Source: Agrobacterium larrymoorei (GTDB lineage: Bacteria; Pseudomonadota; Alphaproteobacteria; Rhizobiales; Rhizobiaceae). Taken from it: 64,000 nucleotides of DNA. The notes below the pieces were generated by a model. It searched no databases. It was not told the DNA's origin and worked only from the letters and a program-made list of their open reading frames with translations. Positions 1 to 9,186 of the stretch are shown here, one piece after another (the first letter of the stretch is position 1; each line of letters starts with the position of its first letter). Position numbers and translations under genes: made by a program. The DNA lies in contig NZ_CP039691.1 of assembly GCF_005145045.1 (NCBI RefSeq), positions 124,001-188,000 of the forward strand, written 5' to 3'.

Positions 1-28
1 GCATCAATCTGGATTTCAAGAGCTGCGA

Positions 29-1933
29 TTAAGCAGACTTCTTGTCGTCCTTGATTTCCTCATAGTCGGCATCGACGACACCGTCGTCCTTGCCGCCTTC
101 TGCGCCTTCGCCACCTTCAGCCTGCTGGGCCTCATAGATGGCCTGACCGAGCTTCATGGACACTTCCATGAGGGTCTGGGTCTTGGCCTGAATGTCATCG
201 GCATCCGGCTCGGCTGCTTCAACAGACGTCTTGAGGGCAGCAATGGCGTCTTCAATCGCCTTGCGGTCGGTTTCGGAAACCTTGTCGCCATATTCCTTCA
301 CCGACTTCTCGGTGGAGTGGATCAGGCTTTCGGCCTGATTCTTGGCTTCAACGCCAGCACGACGCTTCTTGTCGGCTTCGGCGTTTGCTTCGGCGTCCTT
401 GACCATCTTTTCGATGTCGGCGTCGGACAGACCACCAGATGCCTGAATGCGGATCTGCTGTTCCTTGCCGGTGCCCTTGTCCTTGGCGGAAACCTGCACG
501 ATACCGTTGGCGTCGATATCGAAGGTGACTTCGATCTGCGGAACGCCGCGTGGTGCCGGTGGCAGGCCGACGAGGTCGAACTGACCGAGCGACTTGTTGT
601 CGGCAGCCATTTCGCGCTCACCCTGCGAAACGCGGATGGTCACGGCAGACTGGTTGTCTTCAGCGGTCGAGAAGGTCTGGCTCTTCTTGGTCGGGATCGT
701 CGTGTTACGGTCGATCAGACGGGTGAAGACGCCGCCCAGCGTTTCGATGCCGAGGGACAGAGGCGTCACGTCGAGAAGCAGAACATCCTTAACGTCGCCC
801 TGCAGAACGCCTGCCTGAATGGCAGCGCCCATGGCAACGACTTCGTCAGGGTTCACGCCCTTATGCGGCTCCTTGCCGAACAGCTGCTTGACGACTTCCT
901 GCACCTTCGGCATGCGGCTCATGCCACCGACGAGAACGACTTCATCGATCTCGGAAGCGGAAACACCGGCATCCTTAAGGGCTGCCTTGCAGGGAGCGAC
1001 CGTGCGCTGCACGAGGTCATCGACCAGGCTTTCGAACTTGGCGCGGGTCAGCTTCAGCGTCAGGTGCTTCGGACCGGTCGCATCTGCGGTGATGAACGGC
1101 AGGTTGATTTCGGTCTGCTGCGAAGAAGACAGTTCGATCTTTGCCTTTTCGGCAGCTTCCTTCAGGCGCTGCAGAGCAAGCTTGTCGCCCTTCAGGTCGA
1201 TGCCCTGATCCTTCTTGAACTCGCCAGCAAGGTACTCGACCAGACGCATGTCGAAGTCTTCACCGCCGAGGAAGGTATCGCCGTTGGTGGACTTTACTTC
1301 GAAAACGCCGTCGCCGATTTCCAGAACGGAAATATCGAAGGTACCGCCGCCAAGGTCGTAAACGGCGATGGTCTTGCCGTCCTTCTTGTCGAGACCGTAA
1401 GCAAGAGCTGCAGCCGTCGGCTCGTTGATGATGCGCAGAACTTCGAGACCAGCGATGCGGCCTGCATCCTTGGTGGCCTGACGCTGGGCGTCGTTGAAGT
1501 ATGCGGGAACGGTGATGACGGCCTTCTCGACCTTTTCGCCGAGGTAGGATTCAGCGGTTTCCTTCATCTTCTGAAGGATCATCGCGGAAATCTGCGACGG
1601 GGAGTAACCCTTGCCCTGAGCCTGAACCCACGCATCGCCGTTATCGCCCTTGACGATTTCGAACGGAACGAGGCCCTTGTCCTTTTCAACGGTCGGGTCT
1701 TCATAGCGGCGGCCGATCAGGCGCTTGACTGCGAAGAGCGTGTTGGTCGGGTTGGTGACGGCCTGGCGCTTTGCCGGCTGACCGACCAGACGCTCACCAT
1801 CGTCGCTGAATGCGACCATGGAAGGGGTCGTGCGCGCGCCTTCCGCATTTTCAATAACTTTAGTGTCCTTGCCGTCCATCACTGCGACGCAGGAGTTGGT
1901 CGTGCCAAGGTCGATACCGATTACTTTTGCCAT
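29..1933 (-). CDS. dnaK: Molecular chaperone DnaK (Hsp70)
   Basis: Cytosolic ATP-dependent Hsp70 chaperone that binds unfolded polypeptides together with DnaJ and GrpE. The 634-residue product begins [15 protein letters not shown], the canonical Hsp70 phosphate-1 motif. It has the ATPase domain (about 1-385, including [13 protein letters not shown] and [13 protein letters not shown]), the [10 protein letters not shown] linker and substrate-binding region, the helical lid, and an acidic tail ending [10 protein letters not shown]. The reading frame is open 31 codons further upstream. The start at 1933 is chosen because AAGGAGAG lies just before it and because Hsp70 proteins start there. dnaJ, the usual partner, would lie past the left edge; this cannot be seen. 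Confidence 0.98.
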   Translation of the reverse strand: MAKVIGIDLGTTNSCVAVMDGKDTKVIENAEGARTTPSMVAFSDDGERLVGQPAKRQAVTNPTNTLFAVKRLIGRRYEDPTVEKDKGLVPFEIVKGDNGDAWVQAQGKGYSPSQISAMILQKMKETAESYLGEKVEKAVITVPAYFNDAQRQATKDAGRIAGLEVLRIINEPTAAALAYGLDKKDGKTIAVYDLGGGTFDISVLEIGDGVFEVKSTNGDTFLGGEDFDMRLVEYLAGEFKKDQGIDLKGDKLALQRLKEAAEKAKIELSSSQQTEINLPFITADATGPKHLTLKLTRAKFESLVDDLVQRTVAPCKAALKDAGVSASEIDEVVLVGGMSRMPKVQEVVKQLFGKEPHKGVNPDEVVAMGAAIQAGVLQGDVKDVLLLDVTPLSLGIETLGGVFTRLIDRNTTIPTKKSQTFSTAEDNQSAVTIRVSQGEREMAADNKSLGQFDLVGLPPAPRGVPQIEVTFDIDANGIVQVSAKDKGTGKEQQIRIQASGGLSDADIEKMVKDAEANAEADKKRRAGVEAKNQAESLIHSTEKSVKEYGDKVSETDRKAIEDAIAALKTSVEAAEPDADDIQAKTQTLMEVSMKLGQAIYEAQQAEGGEGAEGGKDDGVVDADYEEIKDDKKSA

Positions 1934-2044
1934 TTTTCTTCTCTCCTTGAAGCGAGACGTCGGAACCCCGGGAGGCATTCCATTGACGTATCCTTGACTT
2001 GGATGGTCTTGCCGAATTGTCAGCATTTCTGCTGTTCTGCGGCG

Positions 2045-2074
2045 TATATAAGGAGCGATTTTTGCCGCTGCAAG
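2045..2074 (-). promoter_or_regulatory. RpoH (sigma-32)-type promoter of dnaK
   Basis: Reading the minus strand, CTTG at 2074-2071 is followed after 17 bases by CCTTATATA at 2053-2045. This fits the alphaproteobacterial heat-shock promoter pattern (CTTG, about 17 bases, CnTATnT). Transcription would start near 2037, giving a leader of roughly 100 nt before dnaK. The match is seen in the sequence; the sigma factor assignment is inference. Confidence 0.75.
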
Positions 2075-2208
2075 GCGGATGACGGGTGAGAGAGCAGCAA
2101 AAAGAAAGAAATGAAGCAGCGAAGAAGAGGATTATGCGGCAGCGCAACGCCTTTGCTGCAAGGGCGCGAGGTGAACCGGGTTGTATGAGCCATGATGATT
2201 CGCCTGAA

Positions 2209-2226
2209 CCGTCATGTATCTGTCAT
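2209..2226 (+). promoter_or_regulatory. PHO box upstream of alkaline phosphatase
   Basis: CCGTCATGTATCTGTCAT consists of two 7-base PhoB half-sites with 11-base periodicity: CCGTCAT (6 of 7) and CTGTCAT (7 of 7). It lies 57 bp before the phosphatase start at 2283. It indicates PhoB activation under phosphate limitation. Confidence 0.88.
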
Positions 2227-2282
2227 GCAGCCTGCCTATAGCGAAGGCGTTTTCAAGAAAATGCCACTCCTTAGAGGTTCTC

Positions 2283-4040
2283 ATGCGCAAACTTATCGCA
2301 GCACTCGTCACGACGACATTTCTCGCCGGTGCCGCACAGGCCGCAACCGTCTATCCGCTGGATCGCGCCACTATTCTCAGCGGATCCCCATTCGATTTCA
2401 AAATTGAATTTAAGAACGTCATCAAGGCTGAAGACGTGAAGATCACCGTCAACGGCCAGGATTACAAGACCGTCTTCGGCTCCGACGTACAGTTCGTAGC
2501 GGAAGAAAAGGGTAAGGAAGACAAGGTCCTCGGCTCTGCCGTCATTCTCCGCGGCCTGAAGATCGCCAAGGCTGGCGAGTATAAGGTCGAAGTGTCTGCC
2601 GGATCGGAAAAGAAGGACGTGACATGGACGGTTTACGCCACTGCGGAAACTCCAAAGGCGAAAAACATCATCTTCCTTCTTGGTGACGGACTTTCTGTCG
2701 CTCATCGCACCGCCGCCCGCATCATGTCGAAAGGCATGACCGAGGGTAAGGCGAACGGCCGCCTCAACATGGACGAGATGGACCGCATGGCGTTCATCGG
2801 CACGTCTTCCACCGAAGCAATCGCCACCGACAGCGCCAACACCATGTCCGCCTACATGACGGGCCACAAGGCACCGGTAAACGCACTCGGCGTTTACGGC
2901 GATCGCACGCCTTCCAGCTTCGATGACCCGAAGGTAGAGACGATTGGTGAAGCCCTGCGCCGCCAGACGAAGAAGTCCATCGGCATCGTCACGACATCCG
3001 AATTGCAGGACGCAACCCCTGCGGCCATCGTTTCCCACACACGCAAGCGCGGCGACAAGGCTGAAATCACCACCATGATGTTCGACGTGAAGCCGGACGT
3101 GGTGCTGGGCGGCGGTTCCGCCTACTTCCTCGGCAAGGACGTTCCCGGCTCCAAGCGCAAGGACGATAAGGAATATATCAAGCTGTTCCAGGATGCCGGT
3201 TACACGCTGGCGACCGACAAGAGCGAGCTTGAGAAGGCTGAAGGTTCCAACACCGGAAAGCTGCTCGGTCTGTTCCACACCGGCAACATGGACACGCTTC
3301 TCGACCGCAAGTTCCTCAAGAAAGGCACCGTCGACAGGTTCCCGAATCAGCCTGGTCTGGTCGACATGACCCAAGCCGCGCTAGGCGAGCTTTCCAAGAA
3401 CCCGGAAGGCTTCTTCCTGATGGTCGAAGCGGCGAACATCGACAAGATGTCTCACCCGCTGGATTGGGACCGCGCCGTTGTCGAAACCATCGAATTCGAC
3501 AAGGCTATCGGCGTTGCCCGCGAGTTTGCGGCAAAGAACCCCGACACGCTGATCGTCGTCACGGGTGACCATGCGCACGGCGTTTCCATCATCGGCACGG
3601 TTGACGATGAAAAGCCAGGCGATGAAATGCGTGCCAAGGTCGGCACCTATGCCGAGGCTGGCTTCCCGAACTACGAGGACAAGGATGGCGACGGTTATCC
3701 TGACCGTATCGACGTTTCGCGCCGCCTCTTCCTGAATGCCAATAATGGTCCTGACCATTATGAAACCTTCCGCCCGAAGATGGACGGTCCTTTCGTTCCG
3801 GCTATCCAGAACGAGAAGAAGGAATATGTCGCCAACGAAGCCTACAAGAATGTCCCCGGCGCAGTATTCGTACAGGGTAACATTCCGAAGGACGGCGATA
3901 GCGGCGTTCACGCCGTGGACGATATCGTTCTGCAGTCCACCGGTCCCGGCTCGGAAGGGTTCAAGGGTTACATGGAACAGAGCGACGTCTACCGCGTACT
4001 GGCCGACACATTTGCCCTTGGTGCCAAGCAGACGCAGTAA
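2283..4040 (+). CDS. Secreted alkaline phosphatase (PhoA family)
   Basis: Periplasmic or secreted phosphomonoesterase that frees phosphate from organic esters. The 585-residue product starts with a signal peptide (MRKLIAALVTTTFLAGAAQA) followed by a roughly 90-residue beta-rich N-terminal segment. The alkaline phosphatase domain then begins at IIFLLGDGLS (metal-binding Asp). The nucleophile region is ATDSANTMSAYMTGHK, and later metal ligands fall in VTGDHAHG and GVHAVDD. The frame extends 23 codons upstream, but the signal peptide and AGAGG place the start here. The PHO box at 2209-2226 puts it in the Pho regulon. It is a monocistronic gene closed by the hairpin at 4061-4087. Confidence 0.93.
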   Translation: MRKLIAALVTTTFLAGAAQAATVYPLDRATILSGSPFDFKIEFKNVIKAEDVKITVNGQDYKTVFGSDVQFVAEEKGKEDKVLGSAVILRGLKIAKAGEYKVEVSAGSEKKDVTWTVYATAETPKAKNIIFLLGDGLSVAHRTAARIMSKGMTEGKANGRLNMDEMDRMAFIGTSSTEAIATDSANTMSAYMTGHKAPVNALGVYGDRTPSSFDDPKVETIGEALRRQTKKSIGIVTTSELQDATPAAIVSHTRKRGDKAEITTMMFDVKPDVVLGGGSAYFLGKDVPGSKRKDDKEYIKLFQDAGYTLATDKSELEKAEGSNTGKLLGLFHTGNMDTLLDRKFLKKGTVDRFPNQPGLVDMTQAALGELSKNPEGFFLMVEAANIDKMSHPLDWDRAVVETIEFDKAIGVAREFAAKNPDTLIVVTGDHAHGVSIIGTVDDEKPGDEMRAKVGTYAEAGFPNYEDKDGDGYPDRIDVSRRLFLNANNGPDHYETFRPKMDGPFVPAIQNEKKEYVANEAYKNVPGAVFVQGNIPKDGDSGVHAVDDIVLQSTGPGSEGFKGYMEQSDVYRVLADTFALGAKQTQ

Positions 4041-4060
4041 CAGCATCTGACACATTCGAT

Positions 4061-4087
4061 GATCCGGCTCGCTCAGCGGGCCGGATC
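4061..4087 (+). terminator. Hairpin after alkaline phosphatase
   Basis: GATCCGGC at 4061-4068 pairs with GCCGGATC at 4080-4087 around an 11-base loop. The T-run that follows is short (GTTACCGTTT), so termination efficiency is uncertain. Confidence 0.55.
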
Positions 4088-4198
4088 GTTACCGTTTAAA
4101 GCACCTTACACGCCTTACTTTTTGTATCATCCAATGTTTGTGTCCAGATTACTTTATCCATTTTCACGACATGCCACCCAGCCGAACAGGAGATCGTC

Positions 4199-4663
4199 AT
4201 GACGAAACCTTTTTCTCTGTTGACGCGCAGGCAATCGCTACAAGCCCTAGGGCTGGGAGCGCTGATGCTGAGCAGCGGGCGGGCCATGGCCTCGGCTTCG
4301 TCGCTGACCTTCGATGAGATGTATGGCAAGATCGGTGTTCTGGGCCTTGAATTTTCCGACAAGCTCAAGCAGCTGACCGGCAAGGAAATCAGCATGAAAG
4401 GCTTCATGGCGCCGCCATTGAAAGCGGAAGCCTCCTTCTTCGTGCTGACCGAAATTCCGATGGCGCTTTGCCCTTTCTGCTCCTCGGATGCGGACTGGCC
4501 GGACAATATCGTCGTGGTGTATCTCTCCGAGAAACAGACCTTCGTGCAGCCAAGCACCACCATCGAGGTAACCGGCAAGCTGGAGCGCGGCTCCTGGACG
4601 GACCCGGAAACGGGTTTCGTCAGTCTCGTTCGCATTCGCGACGCCGAATATCGAGTATCCTGA
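4199..4663 (+). CDS. Tat-type exported protein with CPFC motif, ABC-linked
   Basis: Protein of 154 residues with an N-terminal twin-arginine-like leader (TRRQSLQALGLGALML, then AMASA). It is probably exported to the periplasm. The mature part contains a Cys pair in LCPFCSSDADWPDN and a beta-rich OB-like tail (TTIEVTGKLERGSW). I do not recognise a named family with certainty. Similar small proteins sit beside FtsX-type ABC systems thought to handle metals. It ends 2 bp before the ABC ATPase gene, so the two are probably cotranscribed. The Cys pair and the His-rich permease downstream suggest a metal-related role, which is inference. AGGAG precedes the start. Confidence 0.75.
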   Translation: MTKPFSLLTRRQSLQALGLGALMLSSGRAMASASSLTFDEMYGKIGVLGLEFSDKLKQLTGKEISMKGFMAPPLKAEASFFVLTEIPMALCPFCSSDADWPDNIVVVYLSEKQTFVQPSTTIEVTGKLERGSWTDPETGFVSLVRIRDAEYRVS

Positions 4664-4665
4664 CG

Positions 4666-5352
4666 ATGCTATCCCTCACCATTTCCGGGCTCTCGGTTCG
4701 TTATTCCGGGCTCGGCACGCCCGTTCTTGCTGTAGACTCTCTGCAGCTTTCCGCCGGGGAAAAGATTGCCGTGACCGGCGCCTCCGGTTCCGGCAAGAGC
4801 ACGCTGGTCAATATCGTCACCGGCCTCGAGCGTATTCGGGAAGGCAGCGTTTCCTGGGGCGGAAAGGCCATAGAGACGCTGACTGAAACGCAGCGCGACC
4901 GCTGGCGCGGGGAAAATGTCGGCCTCATCATGCAGGAGTTTCATCTGCTGCCAGGGCTCTCCGCCATGGAAAATGTACTGCTGCCGGTGCAGCTCTCGCG
5001 CTCCATGACGCAAGCGCATGCCGAGCGCGCCCAGTTCCTTCTCGACAAGGTCGGTATCAGCCGCACAGCCCAGAAAATCGACACCATGTCTCGCGGAGAG
5101 ATGCAGCGCGTGGCCATTGCCCGTGCGCTTTTGCGCAAGCCGGGCGTCATCGTTGCGGATGAACCGACGGCCAGCCTCGATCCTGAAAATGGCGCCTCCG
5201 TTGGGCGTCTGCTTGTCGATCTGGCGCGGGTCGAAGGCTCGACGCTGGTCGTCATTACCCATGACATGTCGCTTGCGCGGCGCCTCGACCGCCGTATCGA
5301 GCTCGCCAATGGTCGCATCGTCTCAGACGCTTCTGAAAGTACCTCACAATGA
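4666..5352 (+). CDS. ABC transporter ATP-binding protein (LolD/MacB type)
   Basis: ATPase of 228 residues for an FtsX/MacB-type ABC system. Walker A is GASGSGKST, the signature is [15 protein letters not shown] (an unusual MSRGE in place of LSGGQ), Walker B is [12 protein letters not shown], and the H-loop is VVITHD. The frame is open far upstream inside the previous gene; the start at 4666 is chosen by homology (MLSLTISGLSV) and by its position 2 bp after the upstream stop. Its stop overlaps the permease start (ATGA). The substrate is unknown; the His-rich partner suggests a metal or metal-bound ligand. Confidence 0.9.
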   Translation: MLSLTISGLSVRYSGLGTPVLAVDSLQLSAGEKIAVTGASGSGKSTLVNIVTGLERIREGSVSWGGKAIETLTETQRDRWRGENVGLIMQEFHLLPGLSAMENVLLPVQLSRSMTQAHAERAQFLLDKVGISRTAQKIDTMSRGEMQRVAIARALLRKPGVIVADEPTASLDPENGASVGRLLVDLARVEGSTLVVITHDMSLARRLDRRIELANGRIVSDASESTSQ

Positions 5353-6605
5353 TGCGCTTCATCCTGTCCGATCTGAGACGCCTCTGGGCGGGCTCGATTA
5401 TCGTCGTCCTGCTCGTTGCCATGGCGACGGCGCTTGGGGTGACAGTAACACTGCAGGAAAGAGCCCTGCGGCTTGGTTCTGCGCGCGCAGCAGACAAGTT
5501 CGATCTGGTGGTCGGTGCTGCTGGCAGCGAAACACAGCTTGTGCTTTCTTCCGTCTTCCTGCAAGCCGCACCCCTGCCGCTTGTGGGCGGCGATGTTCTG
5601 GCAGCTCTTTCGAAAGATCCTCGCGTTTCCTGGGCCGGACCCGTGGGCTTCGGCGATTCCTTTGCCGGCTATCCAATCGTGGGAACGACCCGCGCCTTGA
5701 TCGAGAACACGTCCGGCGGCCTTGCGGAAGGCGAAGGCCTTTCGGACGGTTCCGACGCCGTTATTGGCTCTGCCGTCGATCTTTCCATCGGCGCAAAGAT
5801 CAAGCCCATGCATGGAAGCGCGCAGGAAGGCGGGCATACCCACACGGAAATCGTCTACCATGTGCAGGGCCGCCTCAAGCCCACCGGCACGCCGTGGGAC
5901 AGGGCCATTCTCGTTCCCATAAGCTCTGTTTGGCACATTCACGGCATGGAAACCGGCGAACATTCTCACGACCATGCGGAAGAGGCAAAGGACGAGGGAC
6001 ACGACGCGCATGAACATGAGCACGAAGAAGGACACGAGGAAGAGCTGGTCGAGAACTTCTCCGAGGCATCGCCCGGCGTTCCCGCCATTCTTGTGAAGCC
6101 AAAGTCCATCGCGGATGCCTACAAGCTGCGCCAGCAATATCGGCAAGGCAACACGCTGGCCGTTTTCCCCGGGGAAGTGCTGACCAAGCTTTACGCGACG
6201 CTGGGCGATGCACGCGAGGTGCTGTCTTTCGTCGCCATCGGTGCGCAGATTCTCGTTGCGGCGGCGCTCATACTGGTTACGCTTACCCACGTCGTGCAGC
6301 GGCGCAAGCAGATCGGCGCATTGCGGGCGCTCGGCGCTCCGAGATCATCCATATGGCTGATCGTCTGGACCGAACTCTTTTCGCTGTTTGCCACAGGTAT
6401 CGCGCTCGGCTTTGCCGTCGGCTTCGTCGCCGCAAAGGCGATTACCATGACGCTCGTTGCCAAAAGCGGCGTCGTCATGCCGGTGGAATTTGCCAGAGCC
6501 GATGGCGTACAGGCCAGCATTCTGCTTGGCGCAGCCGCAGCACTAGCTCTTCTGCCTGCCTGGCTTGCCTATCGTCAGTCTCCCGTGGACGCACTTCGAA
6601 GCTGA
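5349..6605 (+). CDS. FtsX/MacB-type ABC permease with His-rich loop
   Basis: Inner-membrane permease of 418 residues. One membrane helix lies near the N terminus (residues about 15-35), followed by a long periplasmic domain and three C-terminal helices in the FtsX fold (ILVAAALILVTLTHVVQRRKQIGALRALGAP). Residues about 197-231 form an acidic, His-rich stretch with ten His in about 34 residues (for example HSHDH, HDAHEHEHEEGH), preceded by GGHTHTE. This insert is typical of metal-binding segments and is unusual for lipoprotein or macrolide FtsX permeases. The start overlaps the ATPase stop, so the two are coupled. Export or periplasmic handling of zinc or a similar metal is inference. Confidence 0.88.
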   Translation: MMRFILSDLRRLWAGSIIVVLLVAMATALGVTVTLQERALRLGSARAADKFDLVVGAAGSETQLVLSSVFLQAAPLPLVGGDVLAALSKDPRVSWAGPVGFGDSFAGYPIVGTTRALIENTSGGLAEGEGLSDGSDAVIGSAVDLSIGAKIKPMHGSAQEGGHTHTEIVYHVQGRLKPTGTPWDRAILVPISSVWHIHGMETGEHSHDHAEEAKDEGHDAHEHEHEEGHEEELVENFSEASPGVPAILVKPKSIADAYKLRQQYRQGNTLAVFPGEVLTKLYATLGDAREVLSFVAIGAQILVAAALILVTLTHVVQRRKQIGALRALGAPRSSIWLIVWTELFSLFATGIALGFAVGFVAAKAITMTLVAKSGVVMPVEFARADGVQASILLGAAAALALLPAWLAYRQSPVDALRS

Positions 6606-6616
6606 GAGAGACGCAT

Positions 6617-6644
6617 CACGGCGCTGTCGGAGGATAGCGCCGTG
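6617..6644. terminator. Convergent hairpin between permease and hybrid kinase
   Basis: CACGGCGCT at 6617-6625 pairs with AGCGCCGTG at 6636-6644 around a 10-base loop, between two converging genes. No strong T-run on either side. Confidence 0.55.
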
Positions 6645-6664
6645 TAGCTTAGTTCACGCGTGAA

Positions 6665-8683
6665 CTACGAGTTCGAACGCACCAGCGTTTTGACCCTTTG
6701 GGCAAAGACATCCAACTGGAACGGCTTTGTCATGACATGCATGCCATGGTCCAGATGCCCGTGGTTCAGCACTGCATTTTCGGCATAGCCGGTGATGAAG
6801 AGAACCTCCAGCTCAGGCCGGTTGACGCGGGCGGCGTCGGCCAGCTGGCGTCCATTCATTCCGCCCGGCAGACCGACATCGGTGATCAGCAGGCTTATAG
6901 GGCGGTTGGAGTTGAGGATTTTCAGCGCAGAGGGGCCGTCTTCCGCTTCGATTACGGAATAGCCGAGATCCTGAAGCTCTTCCACCGCCAGCATGCGAAC
7001 CAGGGGCTCGTCATCCACCACCAGAATCGTCTCGTCGCCATCGGCGCGCGGAGCATCGATATGGCTCGCCTCGGCCTCCATATCTGCGTTTTCAATCGAG
7101 CCCGCATAGCGTGGCAGATACAGGCAGATCATCGTGCCCTTGCCGAGTTCGGAATAGATGCGCGCGGCACCACCGGACTGTCCGGCAAAGCCGTAAACCA
7201 TCGAAAGGCCAAGCCCGGTGCCCTGCCCTATCGGCTTTGTCGTATAGAACGGATCGAATGCGCGCTCGATGACATCCTGCGACATGCCTGTTCCGGTATC
7301 GGAAACGCAGAGCGATACATATTGCCCAGGCTCCAGCCCGCGCATGCGGGCAGAGCGCTCGTCCATCCAGCGGTTGCCCGTTTCGATGGTCAGCCTGCCA
7401 CCGTTCGGCATGGCGTCACGGGCATTGATGCAGAGATTGAGCAGCGCGTTTTCAAGCTGACTTGCATCGACGAATGTCGGCCACAGACCAGCAGCGCCGA
7501 CGGTCTCGACCTTGATTTCAGGCCCAACGCTGCGAATGACAAGCTCCAGCATGCTGTCGACGAGCGTGTTGATATTGAGCGGTTTGGGGTCGAGCGTCTG
7601 GCGGCGAGAGAAGGCGAGAAGCCTCTGTGTCAGCGCCGATGCGCGTTTGGTCGCGCCCATGGCGCCATTGATGTAACGGTTCAGATCACCCACCCGCCCC
7701 TGCGCCAGTCGCGTATTCATCATTTCCAGACTGCCGCTGATGCCCGCGAGGATGTTGTTGAAGTCATGCGCGAGCCCGCCGGTCAGCTGGCCGACGGCCT
7801 CCATTTTCTGCGCCTGCCGCAACGCCTCTTCCGCTGCCATAAGCTCGCTCGTGCGCTCCTCCACCTGCTGTTCCAGCGTGGCGTTCAACGTCTCAAGCGC
7901 CAGTTCCGCCTTGCGCCGGGCGGTAATGTCCTGAAACAGAACGGCGACCTGACGCCGCTCTATCGGTTCGATGCGGACCGCGGCAAGCTCCAGATATCGC
8001 CCGGTTGCGACGAGTTCCTGCTGGAAGCGGATCGGCTCTCCGGTTTGCAGCACGGCACCATAACGGGCAATCCAGGCATCGGCCTCTTCCGGCACCATGG
8101 TACGAAGCCGCTGGCCCACCACATTCGGAATACCCGCATGACGGGCATAGGCATCATTGGCCTGAATATGGACATAATCACTATCTGGACCATGCGGCCC
8201 ATCCAGAAACTCGATGATGCAGAAACCCTCATCGATGGCGTCGAACAGTCCCTTATAGAGATCTTCGCTTTCCCGCCGCGCCCGTTCCGAGAGTGTGCGC
8301 TCAGTCACATCCGAACCTTCCACGAAGATTGCGCTCACCGAGCCGTCGGCTCCGCGGATCGGCTGATAGACGAAATCGAGATAACGCTCCTTGATCGGGC
8401 CGTCCTGTTCGGACTGCACGGCAAAAAGCGCGCCTGAGGCGGTGTAAGGAGTGCCCGTCGAATAGACTTCATCCAGTATTTTCACGAAACCCTGCGCCGC
8501 TGCATCCGGCAGGGCCTCGGCAACCGTGCGCCCGACAATATCGCGCCGACCGACGAGGTTCATATAGCTGGGATTGGCAAGTTCAAAACGATGTTCCGGG
8601 CCGCGCAACAGAGCAATGAAGGTGGGTGCCTGCTCGAATAGCTGCGTCAGGATAGGGCCAATATTGCCGGTACTGCTGGTCAA
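6665..8683 (-). CDS. PAS-PAS hybrid sensor histidine kinase with receiver domain
   Basis: Predicted soluble hybrid kinase of 672 residues. There are two PAS-like domains (about 15-128 and 145-255), a coiled linker, and a HisKA domain with phospho-acceptor H306 in GGLAHDFNNILAG. The ATPase boxes are NALLNLCINARDAM, DTGTGMS and GQGTGLGLSMVYG. The C-terminal receiver (ETILVVDDEPLVRML, with Asp in LLITDVGLPG) runs from about 550 to 672. No membrane segment and no LOV cysteine are visible, so the PAS ligand is unknown. The start codon is TTG; an upstream in-frame ATG is followed by a stop. A terminator at 8708-8739 separates it from the LOV kinase operon. Confidence 0.92.
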   Translation of the reverse strand: MTSSTGNIGPILTQLFEQAPTFIALLRGPEHRFELANPSYMNLVGRRDIVGRTVAEALPDAAAQGFVKILDEVYSTGTPYTASGALFAVQSEQDGPIKERYLDFVYQPIRGADGSVSAIFVEGSDVTERTLSERARRESEDLYKGLFDAIDEGFCIIEFLDGPHGPDSDYVHIQANDAYARHAGIPNVVGQRLRTMVPEEADAWIARYGAVLQTGEPIRFQQELVATGRYLELAAVRIEPIERRQVAVLFQDITARRKAELALETLNATLEQQVEERTSELMAAEEALRQAQKMEAVGQLTGGLAHDFNNILAGISGSLEMMNTRLAQGRVGDLNRYINGAMGATKRASALTQRLLAFSRRQTLDPKPLNINTLVDSMLELVIRSVGPEIKVETVGAAGLWPTFVDASQLENALLNLCINARDAMPNGGRLTIETGNRWMDERSARMRGLEPGQYVSLCVSDTGTGMSQDVIERAFDPFYTTKPIGQGTGLGLSMVYGFAGQSGGAARIYSELGKGTMICLYLPRYAGSIENADMEAEASHIDAPRADGDETILVVDDEPLVRMLAVEELQDLGYSVIEAEDGPSALKILNSNRPISLLITDVGLPGGMNGRQLADAARVNRPELEVLFITGYAENAVLNHGHLDHGMHVMTKPFQLDVFAQRVKTLVRSNS

Positions 8684-8707
8684 TTTTCACAACCCCATAA
8701 TAATCAC

Positions 8708-8738
8708 AAAAACGCCATCTCGATAAACTGGCGTTTTT
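8708..8738. terminator. Bidirectional intrinsic terminator
   Basis: AAAAACGCCA at 8708-8717 pairs with TGGCGTTTTT at 8729-8738, with A- and T-runs on both flanks. It would end the response-regulator transcript on the minus strand before the hybrid kinase gene. Confidence 0.85.
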
Positions 8739-8766
8739 TACGCTATTACCTCGACGGATGACAGAT

Positions 8767-9186
8767 TTATTGCGTCGGCATGATCAGATTTGGCGGAACG
8801 GAGAGCGTGTCGTTCCCGTTGATCTTGGCATCGAGATATTCAATCGCATTTTGAAGACCATTGACCGTGTAAGGTTTTTCGATGGCGCCCACGGCACCGG
8901 CAAAATCATCCGGGATGCGCTTCACATTGCCGCTGACGAAGACATATGGAATGTCTTCCTCCGCCAAAAACCTTCCCACATCGACCCCGGTCGGACCATC
9001 CACGAGATGAATGTCGACAAAGGCGAAGTCCGGACGGTCCTTTTCGACGAGAGCGCGGGCCGCCATGCTGGCGGCTGCGATACCGGTAACGGAGTGGCCT
9101 GCGGCTTCGATTTCGCTCTCCAGTTCGAGGGCAAGCAGTGCTTCGTCCTCAACAATCATAATGCGCAAACCATTATTCCTTTTCAT
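8767..9186 (-). CDS. Single-domain response regulator (LovR-like)
   Basis: Stand-alone receiver of 139 residues. Acidic residues are in MIVEDEALL, the phosphorylated Asp in FAFVDIHLVDG, the switch Ser in VFVSGN, and the conserved Lys in AIEKPY. There is no output domain. It overlaps the end of the upstream LOV kinase gene by 14 bp, as in the LovK/LovR and HWE-kinase/receiver pairs of other alphaproteobacteria. There it acts as a phosphate sink or feedback regulator; that role here is inference. The ATG at 9186 is preferred over an in-frame TTG two codons earlier. Confidence 0.9.
   Translation of the reverse strand: MKRNNGLRIMIVEDEALLALELESEIEAAGHSVTGIAAASMAARALVEKDRPDFAFVDIHLVDGPTGVDVGRFLAEEDIPYVFVSGNVKRIPDDFAGAVGAIEKPYTVNGLQNAIEYLDAKINGNDTLSVPPNLIMPTQ

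Noticed and set aside
317-2089. 590-codon open frame antisense to dnaK
   Set aside because: Mirror frame of a highly biased GC-rich gene; no ribosome site or recognisable domain. Such long antisense frames over dnaK are a known artefact.
2271-3374. 367-codon frame antisense to alkaline phosphatase
   Set aside because: Shadow of the coding strand; composition follows codon bias of the real gene and no family is recognisable.
4088-4198. Zur-box search upstream of the His-rich ABC unit
   Set aside because: No palindrome resembling the alphaproteobacterial Zur site was found, so zinc control was not claimed from sequence.
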